Origin: Eubacteriales bacterium
Lineage (GTDB): Bacteria > Bacillota > Clostridia > Peptostreptococcales > Anaerovoracaceae
Length of the DNA stretch: 38,348 nucleotides
Assembly (NCBI GenBank): GCA_028680875.1
Contig: JAQUJQ010000002.1
Location: 1 to 38,348, forward strand
Reading direction: 5' to 3'
The notes under the pieces were generated by a model, which saw only the letters and a list, made by a program, of their open reading frames with translations, was not told where the DNA came from and searched no databases. This document shows, in pieces, positions 14,571 through 23,352 of this stretch (its first letter is position 1; every line of letters starts with the position of its first letter). A program made the position numbers and the translations under genes.

Positions 14571-16577
14571 CTATTCCACGTCCTTTAATGTAGATAGAAT
14601 TGTATTATACTTTCCTACTTGGCTGATACTGAAATCCTTTGGGTTCAGACTTTTTACCCCTTTCGGGACTCTGAGGATTCTGGAATTTACAAAAACAGTA
14701 TCCATAAAATCACCCTTAACTGCCACCTTACTATAAGGAGTAAAGTTCTCTCCAACAACGTAAGTACTCTCCCCAAAGTTAAAAATCTTTTCCACCCAAA
14801 TAGGACGAACACCCATCTTAAGCTCTTTAGGTTTAAAAGGGTTGCTTCCACCATAAACATAATTTGACCCATAAAGCATATCATATTGCAGTATTTCAAG
14901 GTTATCCAGGTAATTTCCATGGTTTTTCCTTGTTTGATGATACCAGGTTAAAATACCATTATGAATGCCTAAACGTTCCATTACCTCTGAATATAATTGA
15001 TAAGATGTAAGATCCCCATCGATTTTTTTTAAGTCATAATTTGCGTAGATTATATATTGTGTTTCATAAATAGAACGGTTCACCAAATCTTCCTCTGTTA
15101 AGCTTAATACGGGCAAATGATCCCCGTAAAACACCAGGACCGTCTTTTCATCATATTTTTTAAAGGTTGAAATTAAGTCCCCAACAAACTGATCCATCTC
15201 ATAAACCTGTTGGATATAATATTCCATAGCATTTCGTTCTTTCTCATCCTCGATGCCGCCAACTACCCGTACCGCTAATTTTTCATCATCAATCAATTTG
15301 TTTTCCGGATATCTCCCATGGCCTTGGACTGATACGGTAAAGATAAAATCCTGTCCCTCCGTGGATTCTAAAGCAGCCAAAATCTCCCCTGTTAATATCC
15401 TATCCTTTGCCCAATTTCTCGGAGTCTTTTTTACTTTATTCATATATTCAACAGAAGTAAAGGTATCAAAACCCAGATTGGCATAGACTAGATTTCTTCC
15501 ATAAAATGCTCCTCTGTGATTATGGATCGCATGAGTGGTATAACCCCATTTCTTTAATACATAGTTTACACTTTCACATGTGGTATCCTTCATGATGGTT
15601 TTATATGGATATTCACCAGGGCCAAAGGACATTATCCGCATTCCGGATAATACTTCAAATTCTGTATTGGCCGTACCGGCACCCACTGCAGGAACCTTAA
15701 GATAACCGTTACTGTATTTCTTCTTTAGTTTATGAAAATTGGGGATTGGATCACCGGACAATTCCAAGCCTTCAATCAACGTAGGATCGATAAAGGATTC
15801 CAATTGAACAAATATAATATTAGGCTGATTTTTCGTCTCTTCTCCTGCTGTATGAATAACAGGGATGCTTGTATTTGCCTCATCTACCCCCATAGGAATT
15901 CCATCTTTAAACACACTGAGTACCAATTCTTCTGAATAATCGACAGGTATAGGTACCCCTCGGTTTAACCAGGTATTGATGAAACAATACGGAACGCCAT
16001 AATCCTCATAGGCATAACCCAGGTTGCTGAAATAAGTTGACAGCCATCTATTATTAACACCTAAATTTGTAAACCCATATAAGGCCAACATAAAAACAAT
16101 AATTAAAACAAAATTAAGCTTATAACGAATAGGATTCTTCTTTTTGGGTGCAAACAGAAAGGCAACCACAAAAAGGGCAATGGCAATGATAATGGCCAGC
16201 ACAGTTAAGACAATTTCAAAAGTGCTCATATAATTGGGCAGGATTGATAGGCCATTTTCTAAAAGTGCTAAGTCGGACACCGTAAATGGCGTCATACGAA
16301 AGCTTAAGATTACTCCATTTATAATACCCAAAGCCAACCAAAGAGAAGAAATCAACACATAGACAAAAATACGCCGTTTCACAAGTAGGGAAACAGATAA
16401 GCTAACAAAAATAATAAAGGTATTGTAAAAAAACACCTTAGGGTTTCCGGCCAAAAAACCCAGACCCCCAAGAAGAGAACGCCTGCTTATAATTTCAATA
16501 AGTAAATTTAAAAGAAAAGCGAGTAATGCGGATTGTACTCCGCCATAAATCAAATATTTTCTATAAAACACTTTCAT
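14571..16577 (-). CDS. LTA synthase-family sulfatase-fold phosphotransferase
   Basis: 668 residues. Five hydrophobic segments occupy about 1-175, then an extracellular alkaline phosphatase/sulfatase domain: QLESFIDP with the metal-binding glutamate, GAGTANTEFEVLSG with the likely catalytic threonine, and VFYGDHLP with the metal-binding Asp-His. Such enzymes move glycerol-phosphate from phosphatidylglycerol to lipoteichoic acid or other envelope glycopolymers at the outer membrane face. A C-terminal region (about 590-668) forms a small beta-rich domain, not in minimal LtaS. It starts 6 bp after rsmA. The branch cannot be pinned from sequence, so the polymer is uncertain; it could be a phosphoglycerol transferase of another glycan. 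Confidence 0.88.
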   Translation of the reverse strand: MKVFYRKYLIYGGVQSALLAFLLNLLIEIISRRSLLGGLGFLAGNPKVFFYNTFIIFVSLSVSLLVKRRIFVYVLISSLWLALGIINGVILSFRMTPFTVSDLALLENGLSILPNYMSTFEIVLTVLAIIIAIALFVVAFLFAPKKKNPIRYKLNFVLIIVFMLALYGFTNLGVNNRWLSTYFSNLGYAYEDYGVPYCFINTWLNRGVPIPVDYSEELVLSVFKDGIPMGVDEANTSIPVIHTAGEETKNQPNIIFVQLESFIDPTLIEGLELSGDPIPNFHKLKKKYSNGYLKVPAVGAGTANTEFEVLSGMRIMSFGPGEYPYKTIMKDTTCESVNYVLKKWGYTTHAIHNHRGAFYGRNLVYANLGFDTFTSVEYMNKVKKTPRNWAKDRILTGEILAALESTEGQDFIFTVSVQGHGRYPENKLIDDEKLAVRVVGGIEDEKERNAMEYYIQQVYEMDQFVGDLISTFKKYDEKTVLVFYGDHLPVLSLTEEDLVNRSIYETQYIIYANYDLKKIDGDLTSYQLYSEVMERLGIHNGILTWYHQTRKNHGNYLDNLEILQYDMLYGSNYVYGGSNPFKPKELKMGVRPIWVEKIFNFGESTYVVGENFTPYSKVAVKGDFMDTVFVNSRILRVPKGVKSLNPKDFSISQVGKYNTILSTLKDVE

Positions 16578-16583
16578 CGTTTT

Positions 16584-17471
16584 TTAATCCCTTATCCCTT
16601 TATAAATGACATTTGACAAGACTGCAAACTCCTTCATATCTAAGGTTTCTGCTCTTCGATATGGGTTAATCCCTGCTTCGCTAATAACTTCTTTCACCTC
16701 TTCTTTGCTGAAGCCGTAAATACCATTTAAACTATTCAATAGTGTCTTTCTTCTTTGTCCAAACCCCGCCTTTACTACAGCAAAAAAAGTACCTTCGTTA
16801 TCCAGTTCGACCGGCGATTCTTTGCGGATTGTTAGTCGAATGACAGAAGAGTCCACCTTTGGTTTTGGAACAAAGACTTCCTTAGAAACAGAAGCGATCT
16901 TATCTACAATGCAATAATATTGAACCGTTACCGATAGAGCTCCATAGATCTTTGATCCCGGTATGGCTCTTATGCGATCGGCTACTTCTTTTTGCATCAT
17001 GATAGTGATGTTGCCGATCAGGCCTCGTCCATCCTCTTCCAGGATTTTCATAATAATAGGCGTGGTTATATAGTAAGGCAAGTTCCCTATTATTTTGACG
17101 CTATTAAACGGCCTCTTGTTCCCTTTTTCAGCATTTTTAATAATTTCTCTAAAATCTGTTTTCATAATATCGCGGTTGATTATTTCAATATTGTCATATC
17201 CGGCCAAGGTCTCCTGTAATATGGGAATAAGATTCCTGTCGATTTCTACAGCTATCACCTTGCGGGCTTTCTTGGCCGCCGCCGCCGTCAGCACACCTAT
17301 TCCCGGCCCTATTTCAATAACCAGATCTTCCTTACCTATTAGTGAATTCTCAATAATACGATCCACCAAATTTCCATCAATTAAAAAGTTTTGCCCCAAA
17401 CTTTTAGACAGTTGAAATTCATATTTATTCTTTATCTTCTGTATCGTTGCCGGTGAATAAAGCTTGTCCAT
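16584..17471 (-). CDS. rsmA: 16S rRNA dimethyladenosine transferase RsmA
   Basis: 295 residues from ATG 17471 (MDKLYSP), preceded by AGAGAGG; a TTG 30 bp upstream would add residues not typical of the family. SAM motif VIEIGPGIGVLT, the family N-terminus KSLGQNFLID and the catalytic IIGNLPYYITTP are intact. It makes N6,N6-dimethyladenines in the 3' terminal helix of 16S rRNA, a late step of 30S assembly. It overlaps the 3' end of rnmV by 47 bp; the rnmV-rsmA pair is a standard Firmicutes arrangement in which both act on ribosomal RNA maturation. Confidence 0.95.
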   Translation of the reverse strand: MDKLYSPATIQKIKNKYEFQLSKSLGQNFLIDGNLVDRIIENSLIGKEDLVIEIGPGIGVLTAAAAKKARKVIAVEIDRNLIPILQETLAGYDNIEIINRDIMKTDFREIIKNAEKGNKRPFNSVKIIGNLPYYITTPIIMKILEEDGRGLIGNITIMMQKEVADRIRAIPGSKIYGALSVTVQYYCIVDKIASVSKEVFVPKPKVDSSVIRLTIRKESPVELDNEGTFFAVVKAGFGQRRKTLLNSLNGIYGFSKEEVKEVISEAGINPYRRAETLDMKEFAVLSNVIYKGIRD

Positions 17472-17994
17472 ACCGGTAAAATTCCTCTCTTGTAATACCA
17501 AAATAATTCAAACGTTTTAAAAAGGTCTTTGCATTTCCATAACCGATTCCAAGTGCACTGCCAAGCTTGTTTCTTTTTTTCCCTGCCTCCACTGAACCGA
17601 TAAGACCAAAAAAAAGCAAGTCCTCCACAGTAAATTCGTTGTCGGACGACTCATGTATGCATCTGGCTTTCTCCAATGCCTTTCGTATACTGGCATCTGT
17701 AGCATTTTCAATTCCGATATCTCCCTCTTTAACCGCATCCTCTCTTACAAGATAGGCATGCTTCGCCTCCGGGAACCGTTTCTGAATACGATTTCGAATC
17801 TGTTCTCCGGCGTAATCGGGATCGGTTAATACAATAATTCCCGGTCCTCTATATGCTCTTTCTATCAGTTTCCAAGTTTCTTCACTGATTCCATGCCCAT
17901 GGGTGATAATGGTCTCAGCATTCAATGCGGATTTAACGGCATTTTCGTCATTTCGTCCTTCCACTACTATGATTTCCCTAATCTTCTTTTGCAT
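17425..17994 (-). CDS. rnmV: Ribonuclease M5 (5S rRNA maturation)
   Basis: 189 residues with an N-terminal Toprim domain: VVEGRNDENAV (catalytic E12) and LTDPDYAGEQIR (D58, D60). The C-terminal half, with EDLLFFGLIG and GYGNAKTFLKRLNYFGI, is the RNase M5 5S-binding part. It cleaves the 5S rRNA precursor together with ribosomal protein L18. Its start overlaps the end of the divIC-like gene by 17 bp and its end overlaps rsmA. All catalytic acids are present. Confidence 0.93.
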   Translation of the reverse strand: MQKKIREIIVVEGRNDENAVKSALNAETIITHGHGISEETWKLIERAYRGPGIIVLTDPDYAGEQIRNRIQKRFPEAKHAYLVREDAVKEGDIGIENATDASIRKALEKARCIHESSDNEFTVEDLLFFGLIGSVEAGKKRNKLGSALGIGYGNAKTFLKRLNYFGITREEFYRYGQALFTGNDTEDKE

Positions 17995-18391
17995 CCTCTT
18001 CCTCTTCCATAAGCACGTAAAGAGTTTCCCCCGGAAGGATCATTTTAAGTTCCTGTCTGGCCTTTTGCTCGATATATTCCTTACTATCAATGTGAGTAAG
18101 CTGTTCCTCTAATTTCTCTTTTTCCTGTAATAATGCTTCTAATTCAGCCTCCGCTTTAGCCTCTTCCAGCTTTAAACTAATTAAATTATAAACGGACAGG
18201 CCGATAACTATAGCTAAAATCAGAAAAATAGAACAATACACAACTCTCCTGCGAAAAATTTTGCTTGCTCTTCGACGGGATATGGAATCCTTTGTCTGTT
18301 TTTCTTTTTGATATTTATTTGCATTAGAAAGGGCCCGCTTTTGTCTGCGCTCATTTCTGGCTGCCTCCATGTCTATAACTTTCTTTGCCAT
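17978..18391 (-). CDS. divIC: DivIC/FtsB-family septum formation initiator
   Basis: 137 residues. A highly basic cytoplasmic N-terminus (1-48), one membrane segment (about 50-71, VVYCSIFLILAIVIGLSVYN), then a coiled coil rich in Leu and Glu (73-105) and an IDSKEYIEQKARQELKMILPGE block, which is the characteristic DivIC C-terminal motif. In family members this bitopic protein joins DivIB and FtsL in the division complex. It ends in an acidic tail. AGGAGAG precedes the ATG. It follows yabQ by 29 bp, matching the classical yabP-yabQ-divIC order of Bacillus. Confidence 0.9.
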   Translation of the reverse strand: MAKKVIDMEAARNERRQKRALSNANKYQKEKQTKDSISRRRASKIFRRRVVYCSIFLILAIVIGLSVYNLISLKLEEAKAEAELEALLQEKEKLEEQLTHIDSKEYIEQKARQELKMILPGETLYVLMEEEEDAKED

Positions 18392-18420
18392 GGCTTTCTC
18401 TCCTCATTAGTAGCCCCTGT

Positions 18421-18702
18421 TTACCGATAAACGTGCCTAATATTATACCATAAAATTGCACCTAGCGTAAAGCCTGCTATAGAAGGTACTGTTAATACTC
18501 CAAAATTGGAATAATAGAGACAAGCAGAAACTAATAAGGCGGTTAAAATCCAAAAAAGTATTTCTTGAATAATGGATATTGTTCTCTTTGGCTTGTACCG
18601 ATTATGATAGGCTATGAAGAGCTGCCTAAAGATGACTGTAGCAGCGCCGCAGAAAAATAAAGCAAGAAACTCAAACAGCTGTTCCCTTATCAACTGACTC
18701 AT
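18421..18702 (-). CDS. yabQ: Spore cortex biosynthesis protein YabQ
   Basis: 93 residues, mostly hydrophobic, with three likely membrane segments (about 8-28, 43-63 and 68-86) and a short basic loop (NRYKPKR). The length and position, directly after yabP with an ATGA overlap and before divIC, identify it as YabQ, a sporulation membrane protein needed for cortex formation in Bacillus subtilis. It is shorter than the Bacillus protein (about 210 residues), lacking its C-terminal tail; this is common in Clostridia. Confidence 0.82.
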   Translation of the reverse strand: MSQLIREQLFEFLALFFCGAATVIFRQLFIAYHNRYKPKRTISIIQEILFWILTALLVSACLYYSNFGVLTVPSIAGFTLGAILWYNIRHVYR

Positions 18703-18953
18703 TTTAACATTTTTTTAAGGAATCCGCCTTCAGACTTTTCTCTTTTTTCTGTATAAGTTGCGGATGTAACAGATCCGGTAATAATAACTTTACCTTCTTC
18801 CAGGTCAAGCTTCTGAATATGCATCTCCTGACCCTTTAAAAGAAGCCCTCCTTCATGAATGGTCAACAGAATGGTTTCTTCGTTGAAGTTATCTACATCT
18901 TTTACATCAGTAACTGTGATCTGCTTCCGATCCTCAATAAATAAATTATGCAT
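18699..18953 (-). CDS. yabP: Sporulation protein YabP
   Basis: 84 residues. The IHEGGLLLKGQEMHIQKLDLEEG block and GSVTSATYTE are the YabP/YqfC signature, a beta-rich protein required for spore cortex or coat assembly in the mother cell. It overlaps yabQ (ATGA). The 61-bp gap after walK may hold its own promoter: on the minus strand GCATAGTAAT about 25 bp before the start resembles a sigma-E -10, which would separate sporulation control from the walRK message; this is a weak match. The hup and S4-domain genes that usually precede yabP are absent here. Confidence 0.87.
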   Translation of the reverse strand: MHNLFIEDRKQITVTDVKDVDNFNEETILLTIHEGGLLLKGQEMHIQKLDLEEGKVIITGSVTSATYTEKREKSEGGFLKKMLK

Positions 18954-19014
18954 CCCAATCCCCCCTCACCTATTACTATGCACATTCTTTCAATAAAATG
19001 TCAGGGACGCACCC

Positions 19015-20829
19015 TTATTCAATATTGCTTATTCCTCTGGTAGGTGCTAAAGGCAAGGTAATTGTGATTTTTGTTCCTTTCCCTATCCGGCTCTCTATGC
19101 AAATATTTCCTCCATGCTCCTCAACAATTTGTTTGGCGATGGAAAGCCCTAAACCGGTCCCCCCCATTTCTCTGGATCGAGCTTTATCTACCCTATAAAA
19201 CCGTTCAAATATACGAGGAATTTCTTTTTCTGCAATACCTATTCCATCATCCTTAACTGTGATATAGGCTTTATTTTCCTCCTTAAAGACAACAATATCG
19301 ATATGTCCCCGTTCCGGCGAATATTTTATGGCATTGCTTAACACATTTAACAAAACCTGTTCCATTCTGTCACGATCAATCACGGTCATAATCTTCTGCT
19401 CTCCGTCTATTTGAAGATTCAACTGTTGATCCTTTGCATCAGCAGTAATTTCCATCTTTGTAACCGCTGTTTTAACAACATTGAGCAAATTAACCTCTTT
19501 TTTATACCATCTCTCTTGTTTATAATCCAGCCGGGAAAGTTGAAGCAATTCCCGGACCAATCGGCTCATTCGATCTGCCTCTGCATCGACGATGGTTAAG
19601 AATCCTCGTATTGTTTCGCAATCCGTAATCTCTCTCTCCACCAAGGTTTCCGTATAACTCTTAATTGTGGTCAGAGGCGTCTTCAATTCATGGGAAACAT
19701 TTGCCACAAAATCTCTCTGCATATGCTCTAGCTTTTGTTGCTCTGTAATATCCTGCAGCAGCATGATGATCCCGACATCTTCATCGCTTTCATCCCTAAA
19801 CCGATCATAGCGGACAGAAAAAGCCCTTCCGCTGTAGTCAAAAGTATCATGGGCCCCTCCATTTTTGCAATTCTCCAGAATACAATCAAAGCGCAGTTTT
19901 TTACTATATTTGCCGATGATTTCATCGTATCCTTTCTTTTCAATGTCCTTTTGTTTAATAGAAAGCATAATCGTAGCAGCCGGATTTGCAAGAATAATGC
20001 GGCGGTTCATATCAATAGCCAGTAACCCATCCGCCATATATTTTAAAATAGTTTCCAGTTTACTTTTTTCATTGGATATTTCCGATAGCGTAAAATCCAG
20101 CTTCTCCCTTAATAAATTAAACATCACAGCTAAACGTCCAATTTCATCATCGGACTTGACGCTTACTTCCTGGCTGAAATCTCCCCGGGACATTTTTTCT
20201 GCTTTTTCCGTTAACTCATTAATGGGAATGGTGATACTTCTGGAAATAATAAAACCAAGCGCTACCGTAACCAGTAACGCAACAAACATAGATTTCAAAA
20301 AAATCATCTTTGACTGTCTTTGGGTTTCATAGACGCTTGAAATATCTGCCCGTAGGCAAACAACTCCTGTAATTTTCCCCCCATTTTCTAAAGGAAATAC
20401 CATATTTTTAACCGGGATGCCGGAGGCGAGAAACCCGTCGGATTCAGCGATTTGACCGGAAAGTCCACGTACCAGGATATACTGATCCAGCAAATTCAAG
20501 CCACTCTTACCTATATAGTTCAGGTTGCTGGAAGCAATGATGATAAAATCGTCATTGACAACAAACATTTCTTCACGAAGGCTTTCGGACCAAGCTAAAA
20601 TATCTGCCTGGATTTCATTTTGATAACTTTTTAAGTCATCGTATTCTTGTAAAGAGAGGATATTTTCCTGTACTATCTTAGTAAAATTATCTCGTATGGA
20701 TTCCATCTGATACGCTTCCAACTCGCGCATGATGAAAACGCCGGTAATCGTCATAGCTATAAATACCAACAGGAAGTAAATCGATACGATTCGCCAACGG
20801 ATGCTTTTCCATCTCTTCTTGATTGTCAT
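19015..20829 (-). CDS. walK: Cell-wall sensor histidine kinase WalK
   Basis: 604 residues from the ATG at 20829 (AGGAGG 10 bp upstream; a TTG start earlier would overlap walR). In order: a membrane segment (about 13-33), an extracellular Cache-like loop, a second membrane segment (about 165-187), HAMP (SRSITIPINELTEKAEKM), PAS (ADGLLAIDMNRRIILANPAA), HisKA with the phosphorylated His in NVSHELKTPLTTIKSY, and HATPase with DDGIGIAEKEIPRIFERFYRVD and GGTGLGLSIAKQIV. WalK controls peptidoglycan hydrolase genes in Firmicutes. It starts 4 bp after walR. The usual walHI genes do not follow; yabP does. Confidence 0.92.
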   Translation of the reverse strand: MTIKKRWKSIRWRIVSIYFLLVFIAMTITGVFIMRELEAYQMESIRDNFTKIVQENILSLQEYDDLKSYQNEIQADILAWSESLREEMFVVNDDFIIIASSNLNYIGKSGLNLLDQYILVRGLSGQIAESDGFLASGIPVKNMVFPLENGGKITGVVCLRADISSVYETQRQSKMIFLKSMFVALLVTVALGFIISRSITIPINELTEKAEKMSRGDFSQEVSVKSDDEIGRLAVMFNLLREKLDFTLSEISNEKSKLETILKYMADGLLAIDMNRRIILANPAATIMLSIKQKDIEKKGYDEIIGKYSKKLRFDCILENCKNGGAHDTFDYSGRAFSVRYDRFRDESDEDVGIIMLLQDITEQQKLEHMQRDFVANVSHELKTPLTTIKSYTETLVEREITDCETIRGFLTIVDAEADRMSRLVRELLQLSRLDYKQERWYKKEVNLLNVVKTAVTKMEITADAKDQQLNLQIDGEQKIMTVIDRDRMEQVLLNVLSNAIKYSPERGHIDIVVFKEENKAYITVKDDGIGIAEKEIPRIFERFYRVDKARSREMGGTGLGLSIAKQIVEEHGGNICIESRIGKGTKITITLPLAPTRGISNIE

Positions 20830-20833
20830 TAGA

Positions 20834-21532
20834 TTATGGCCTCCTGAAGTAATAGCCAATCCCTCTTTTGGTCATTATGTATTTTGGATCACTGGAGTTA
20901 TCTTCCAGTTTTTCCCGTAGTCTTCTTACCGTTACGTCTACCGTACGAATATCTCCATAATATTCATAACCCCAAACCTCTTCCAAAAGTTGTTCTCTGG
21001 AAAAAACATGGTTTTCCCGTCCTGCCAAATATTTCAACAATTCAAACTCTCTCAGGGTTAACTCTAACGGAACACCCTCTTTTCGTACCTCATATCGATT
21101 CATATCAATGGCCAGGTTTCCAAATTCCTGCACATCAGCAGGAGCATCTTGTAAACTGGCAATCAAATCTGTTCTTCTTATATTGGCTTTGATCCGTGCC
21201 ACCAGCTCACGCATACTAAAAGGCTTGGTTATGTAATCGTCCGCCCCTAATTCCAGACCTAAAACTTTATCAACCTCTTCTTCTTTAGCAGTCAATATCA
21301 AAATCGGCACTGTACTGATTTCTCGAACCCTCTTGCAAACCTGAAAACCGTCCATTTCAGGAAGCATAACATCTAATAAAATCAAATCCGGCTTCAAAGA
21401 CAAGGCCTTATCCAAGCCGGTTTTTCCATCATAAGCCATATCGATTTCAAATCCCTCTTTTACAAGATTAAATTTGATAATATCAGCAATAGATTTTTCA
21501 TCTTCTATAATTAATATTTTTTTTATATTCAT
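20834..21532 (-). CDS. walR: OmpR-family response regulator WalR
   Basis: 232 residues. The receiver domain has IIEDEKS, the phosphorylated aspartate in LILLDVMLPEMDG, and conserved Thr and Lys in ILTAKEE and YITKPFSMREL. The C-terminal winged helix ends with EVWGYEYYGDIRTVDVTVRRLREKLE, a near-perfect WalR recognition region. It activates autolysin genes and adjusts wall metabolism with WalK. The gene follows the M23 peptidase gene by 15 bp, so the regulator is co-transcribed with a probable wall-acting hydrolase. Confidence 0.95.
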   Translation of the reverse strand: MNIKKILIIEDEKSIADIIKFNLVKEGFEIDMAYDGKTGLDKALSLKPDLILLDVMLPEMDGFQVCKRVREISTVPILILTAKEEEVDKVLGLELGADDYITKPFSMRELVARIKANIRRTDLIASLQDAPADVQEFGNLAIDMNRYEVRKEGVPLELTLREFELLKYLAGRENHVFSREQLLEEVWGYEYYGDIRTVDVTVRRLREKLEDNSSDPKYIMTKRGIGYYFRRP

Positions 21533-21547
21533 GAATTAATAATCTCC

Positions 21548-23305
21548 TTATTTTAAATACTTTAAGGGATTTTTTGCAACTCCGTTAATACGGACCTCAA
21601 AATGAAGGTGGGGGCCTGTACTTCTCCCTGTATTCCCCACATTGGCAATGTGTTGCCCCTGATAAACCTTACTTCCTTTTGACACCAGCAATTTACTGCA
21701 ATGGGCATAAACTGTTACCCGATTTCCACCATGATCAATTTTGATCACATTACCATAAGAACTCTGCCTACCTGCAAAAATGACAGTTCCTCCATCAGAT
21801 GCACGGATTTTGGTACCTACCGGCGCTGCCAAATCGATACCATAGTGCATTCTCCCCCACCTTGTCCCGAATCGAGAGCTTAGGGAACCTCTTGTCGGAT
21901 AGTTAAAACTGCCTGTACCTACCAGGGCCGGCACATTTTTGGTTCCTTTTATAACTACTTGCGTTTTAGGTTCTTTGATAACCTCCGAGCTGATTTCGTT
22001 CCGGCTTACTTCAATACCGTTACAGCGTACCACTTCTGCTTTTACCTGGCGCTCTCCGGGTGCCCCTGCAATTTTTACGGTTTGTTCTCCTTTAAAAAGG
22101 GTGGAGGTTTCCTCGTAGGTTATTTCATAGTCCATTTTCGCTTTATAGGTAACCAACTCTTTAGTTTGCACCGTTAAGACCGGACAGACCCGGGTCAAAG
22201 ACAACTCTTGTCCGATATGGAGGTCTTCTGTTTTTACATCCTGATTTGATACCTGTAGTTCATTTGGTTTCAATCCATAATCCTTGGCGATTTGATTAAA
22301 GGTGTCACCGTCCTGTACTATATGAACCTTCTTTTCAACTGCTCCGGTTAACATATAATCCAGTACTTCATCACCCTGCCGAATATTTTTAATCTTTGTA
22401 TTGATCTCTTTTACCTCAACATTTTCCAGAAAATCAACAGACTTATATTCGACAGAATCATCTTTTACAGTATATTTATCTTTTATTGTTTCTAATATTT
22501 CTTCTGCTCTTTTTTTACTGTCTAAAACCGCTACTTGCTTTCCGTCTGCCATAATGGCATAGGCATTGGCATTCATATCTCTTAAATAAGTCAGTGTATT
22601 CAACACGTCGTCCTTATCATCGATTTTTAAATTCCAACCGATTATTTTATTAAAAGAGATATTCTCATCCTTATCAATTTTCACTTCTGCCCCGTAGGCA
22701 TAAGTCAATTTATCTCCTATGACGTCAATGGTCATAAAAACATCTTGCCGGTCTTTCACCGTGCCTAGAACCTTACCATTATACATGTACTCATAGGCTG
22801 TCAGATTTCCAATAATTATAGCTGCCACCGCTGTTGTAAACGCACAGGCACATAATATACTGATAAGCTGCCTTTTATGCCCCTTTGCCCATCTTTGGAA
22901 AGTGACCCGTTTTTCATGACAAATCTCCGGAATTTGTAATATTCTGTTACTAAGCCTGTCTATATTGACATCCACTTTGTTGATCAATCCTGCGGCTTTA
23001 TCAGACATATGTGATTCCCATTTGAAAAAGGCTGCAAATAAACCATCTATAAAGTCATCCAGCCTTTGGTCAACATTTTCCTTTTTTACCTCTTTTGATT
23101 TTAATAATTCTCGTTGTTTTTGTTTCATTTGTGATATTCGTTCCAATTCTTCCTCGATGCTTTCAAAATCTAGAATATTTTTTTCTACAACCAAAGAAGA
23201 GGTACAGAATTTCTCCGTATCTCTCATATCTTCATTATTTTGTTGTTTTATATTATCGACAGTACCGTCTCCGGTGCCACATTCTTTATCCGGCTTACCC
23301 GCCAT
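21548..23305 (-). CDS. Membrane-anchored LysM-G5-M23 peptidoglycan endopeptidase
   Basis: 585 residues. A long hydrophilic N-terminus of about 145 residues with coiled-coil-like stretches precedes a membrane segment (about 147-172, ISILCACAFTTAVAAIIIGN), so the catalytic part is outside. Then come a region with possible YPEB/PepSY-like features, a LysM domain (VQDGDTFNQIAKDYGLK), a G5-type region (YEITYEETSTLFKGEQTVKIAGAPGER) and an M23 domain with zinc ligands in HYGIDLAAP, the catalytic YAHCSKL and HLHFEVRING. It should cut peptide cross-links in peptidoglycan. It lies just upstream of walRK, which normally controls such enzymes. AAGGAGG precedes the ATG. Confidence 0.9.
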   Translation of the reverse strand: MAGKPDKECGTGDGTVDNIKQQNNEDMRDTEKFCTSSLVVEKNILDFESIEEELERISQMKQKQRELLKSKEVKKENVDQRLDDFIDGLFAAFFKWESHMSDKAAGLINKVDVNIDRLSNRILQIPEICHEKRVTFQRWAKGHKRQLISILCACAFTTAVAAIIIGNLTAYEYMYNGKVLGTVKDRQDVFMTIDVIGDKLTYAYGAEVKIDKDENISFNKIIGWNLKIDDKDDVLNTLTYLRDMNANAYAIMADGKQVAVLDSKKRAEEILETIKDKYTVKDDSVEYKSVDFLENVEVKEINTKIKNIRQGDEVLDYMLTGAVEKKVHIVQDGDTFNQIAKDYGLKPNELQVSNQDVKTEDLHIGQELSLTRVCPVLTVQTKELVTYKAKMDYEITYEETSTLFKGEQTVKIAGAPGERQVKAEVVRCNGIEVSRNEISSEVIKEPKTQVVIKGTKNVPALVGTGSFNYPTRGSLSSRFGTRWGRMHYGIDLAAPVGTKIRASDGGTVIFAGRQSSYGNVIKIDHGGNRVTVYAHCSKLLVSKGSKVYQGQHIANVGNTGRSTGPHLHFEVRINGVAKNPLKYLK

Positions 23306-23352
23306 ATGTTCCTCCTTATCGTTTAAGCGATTGGGTTCTTCATATGTACTAT

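Noticed and set aside
19865-20332. Plus-strand ORF of 155 codons across walK
   Set aside because: Serine- and phenylalanine-rich antisense translation of the HAMP/PAS region; no supporting signals.
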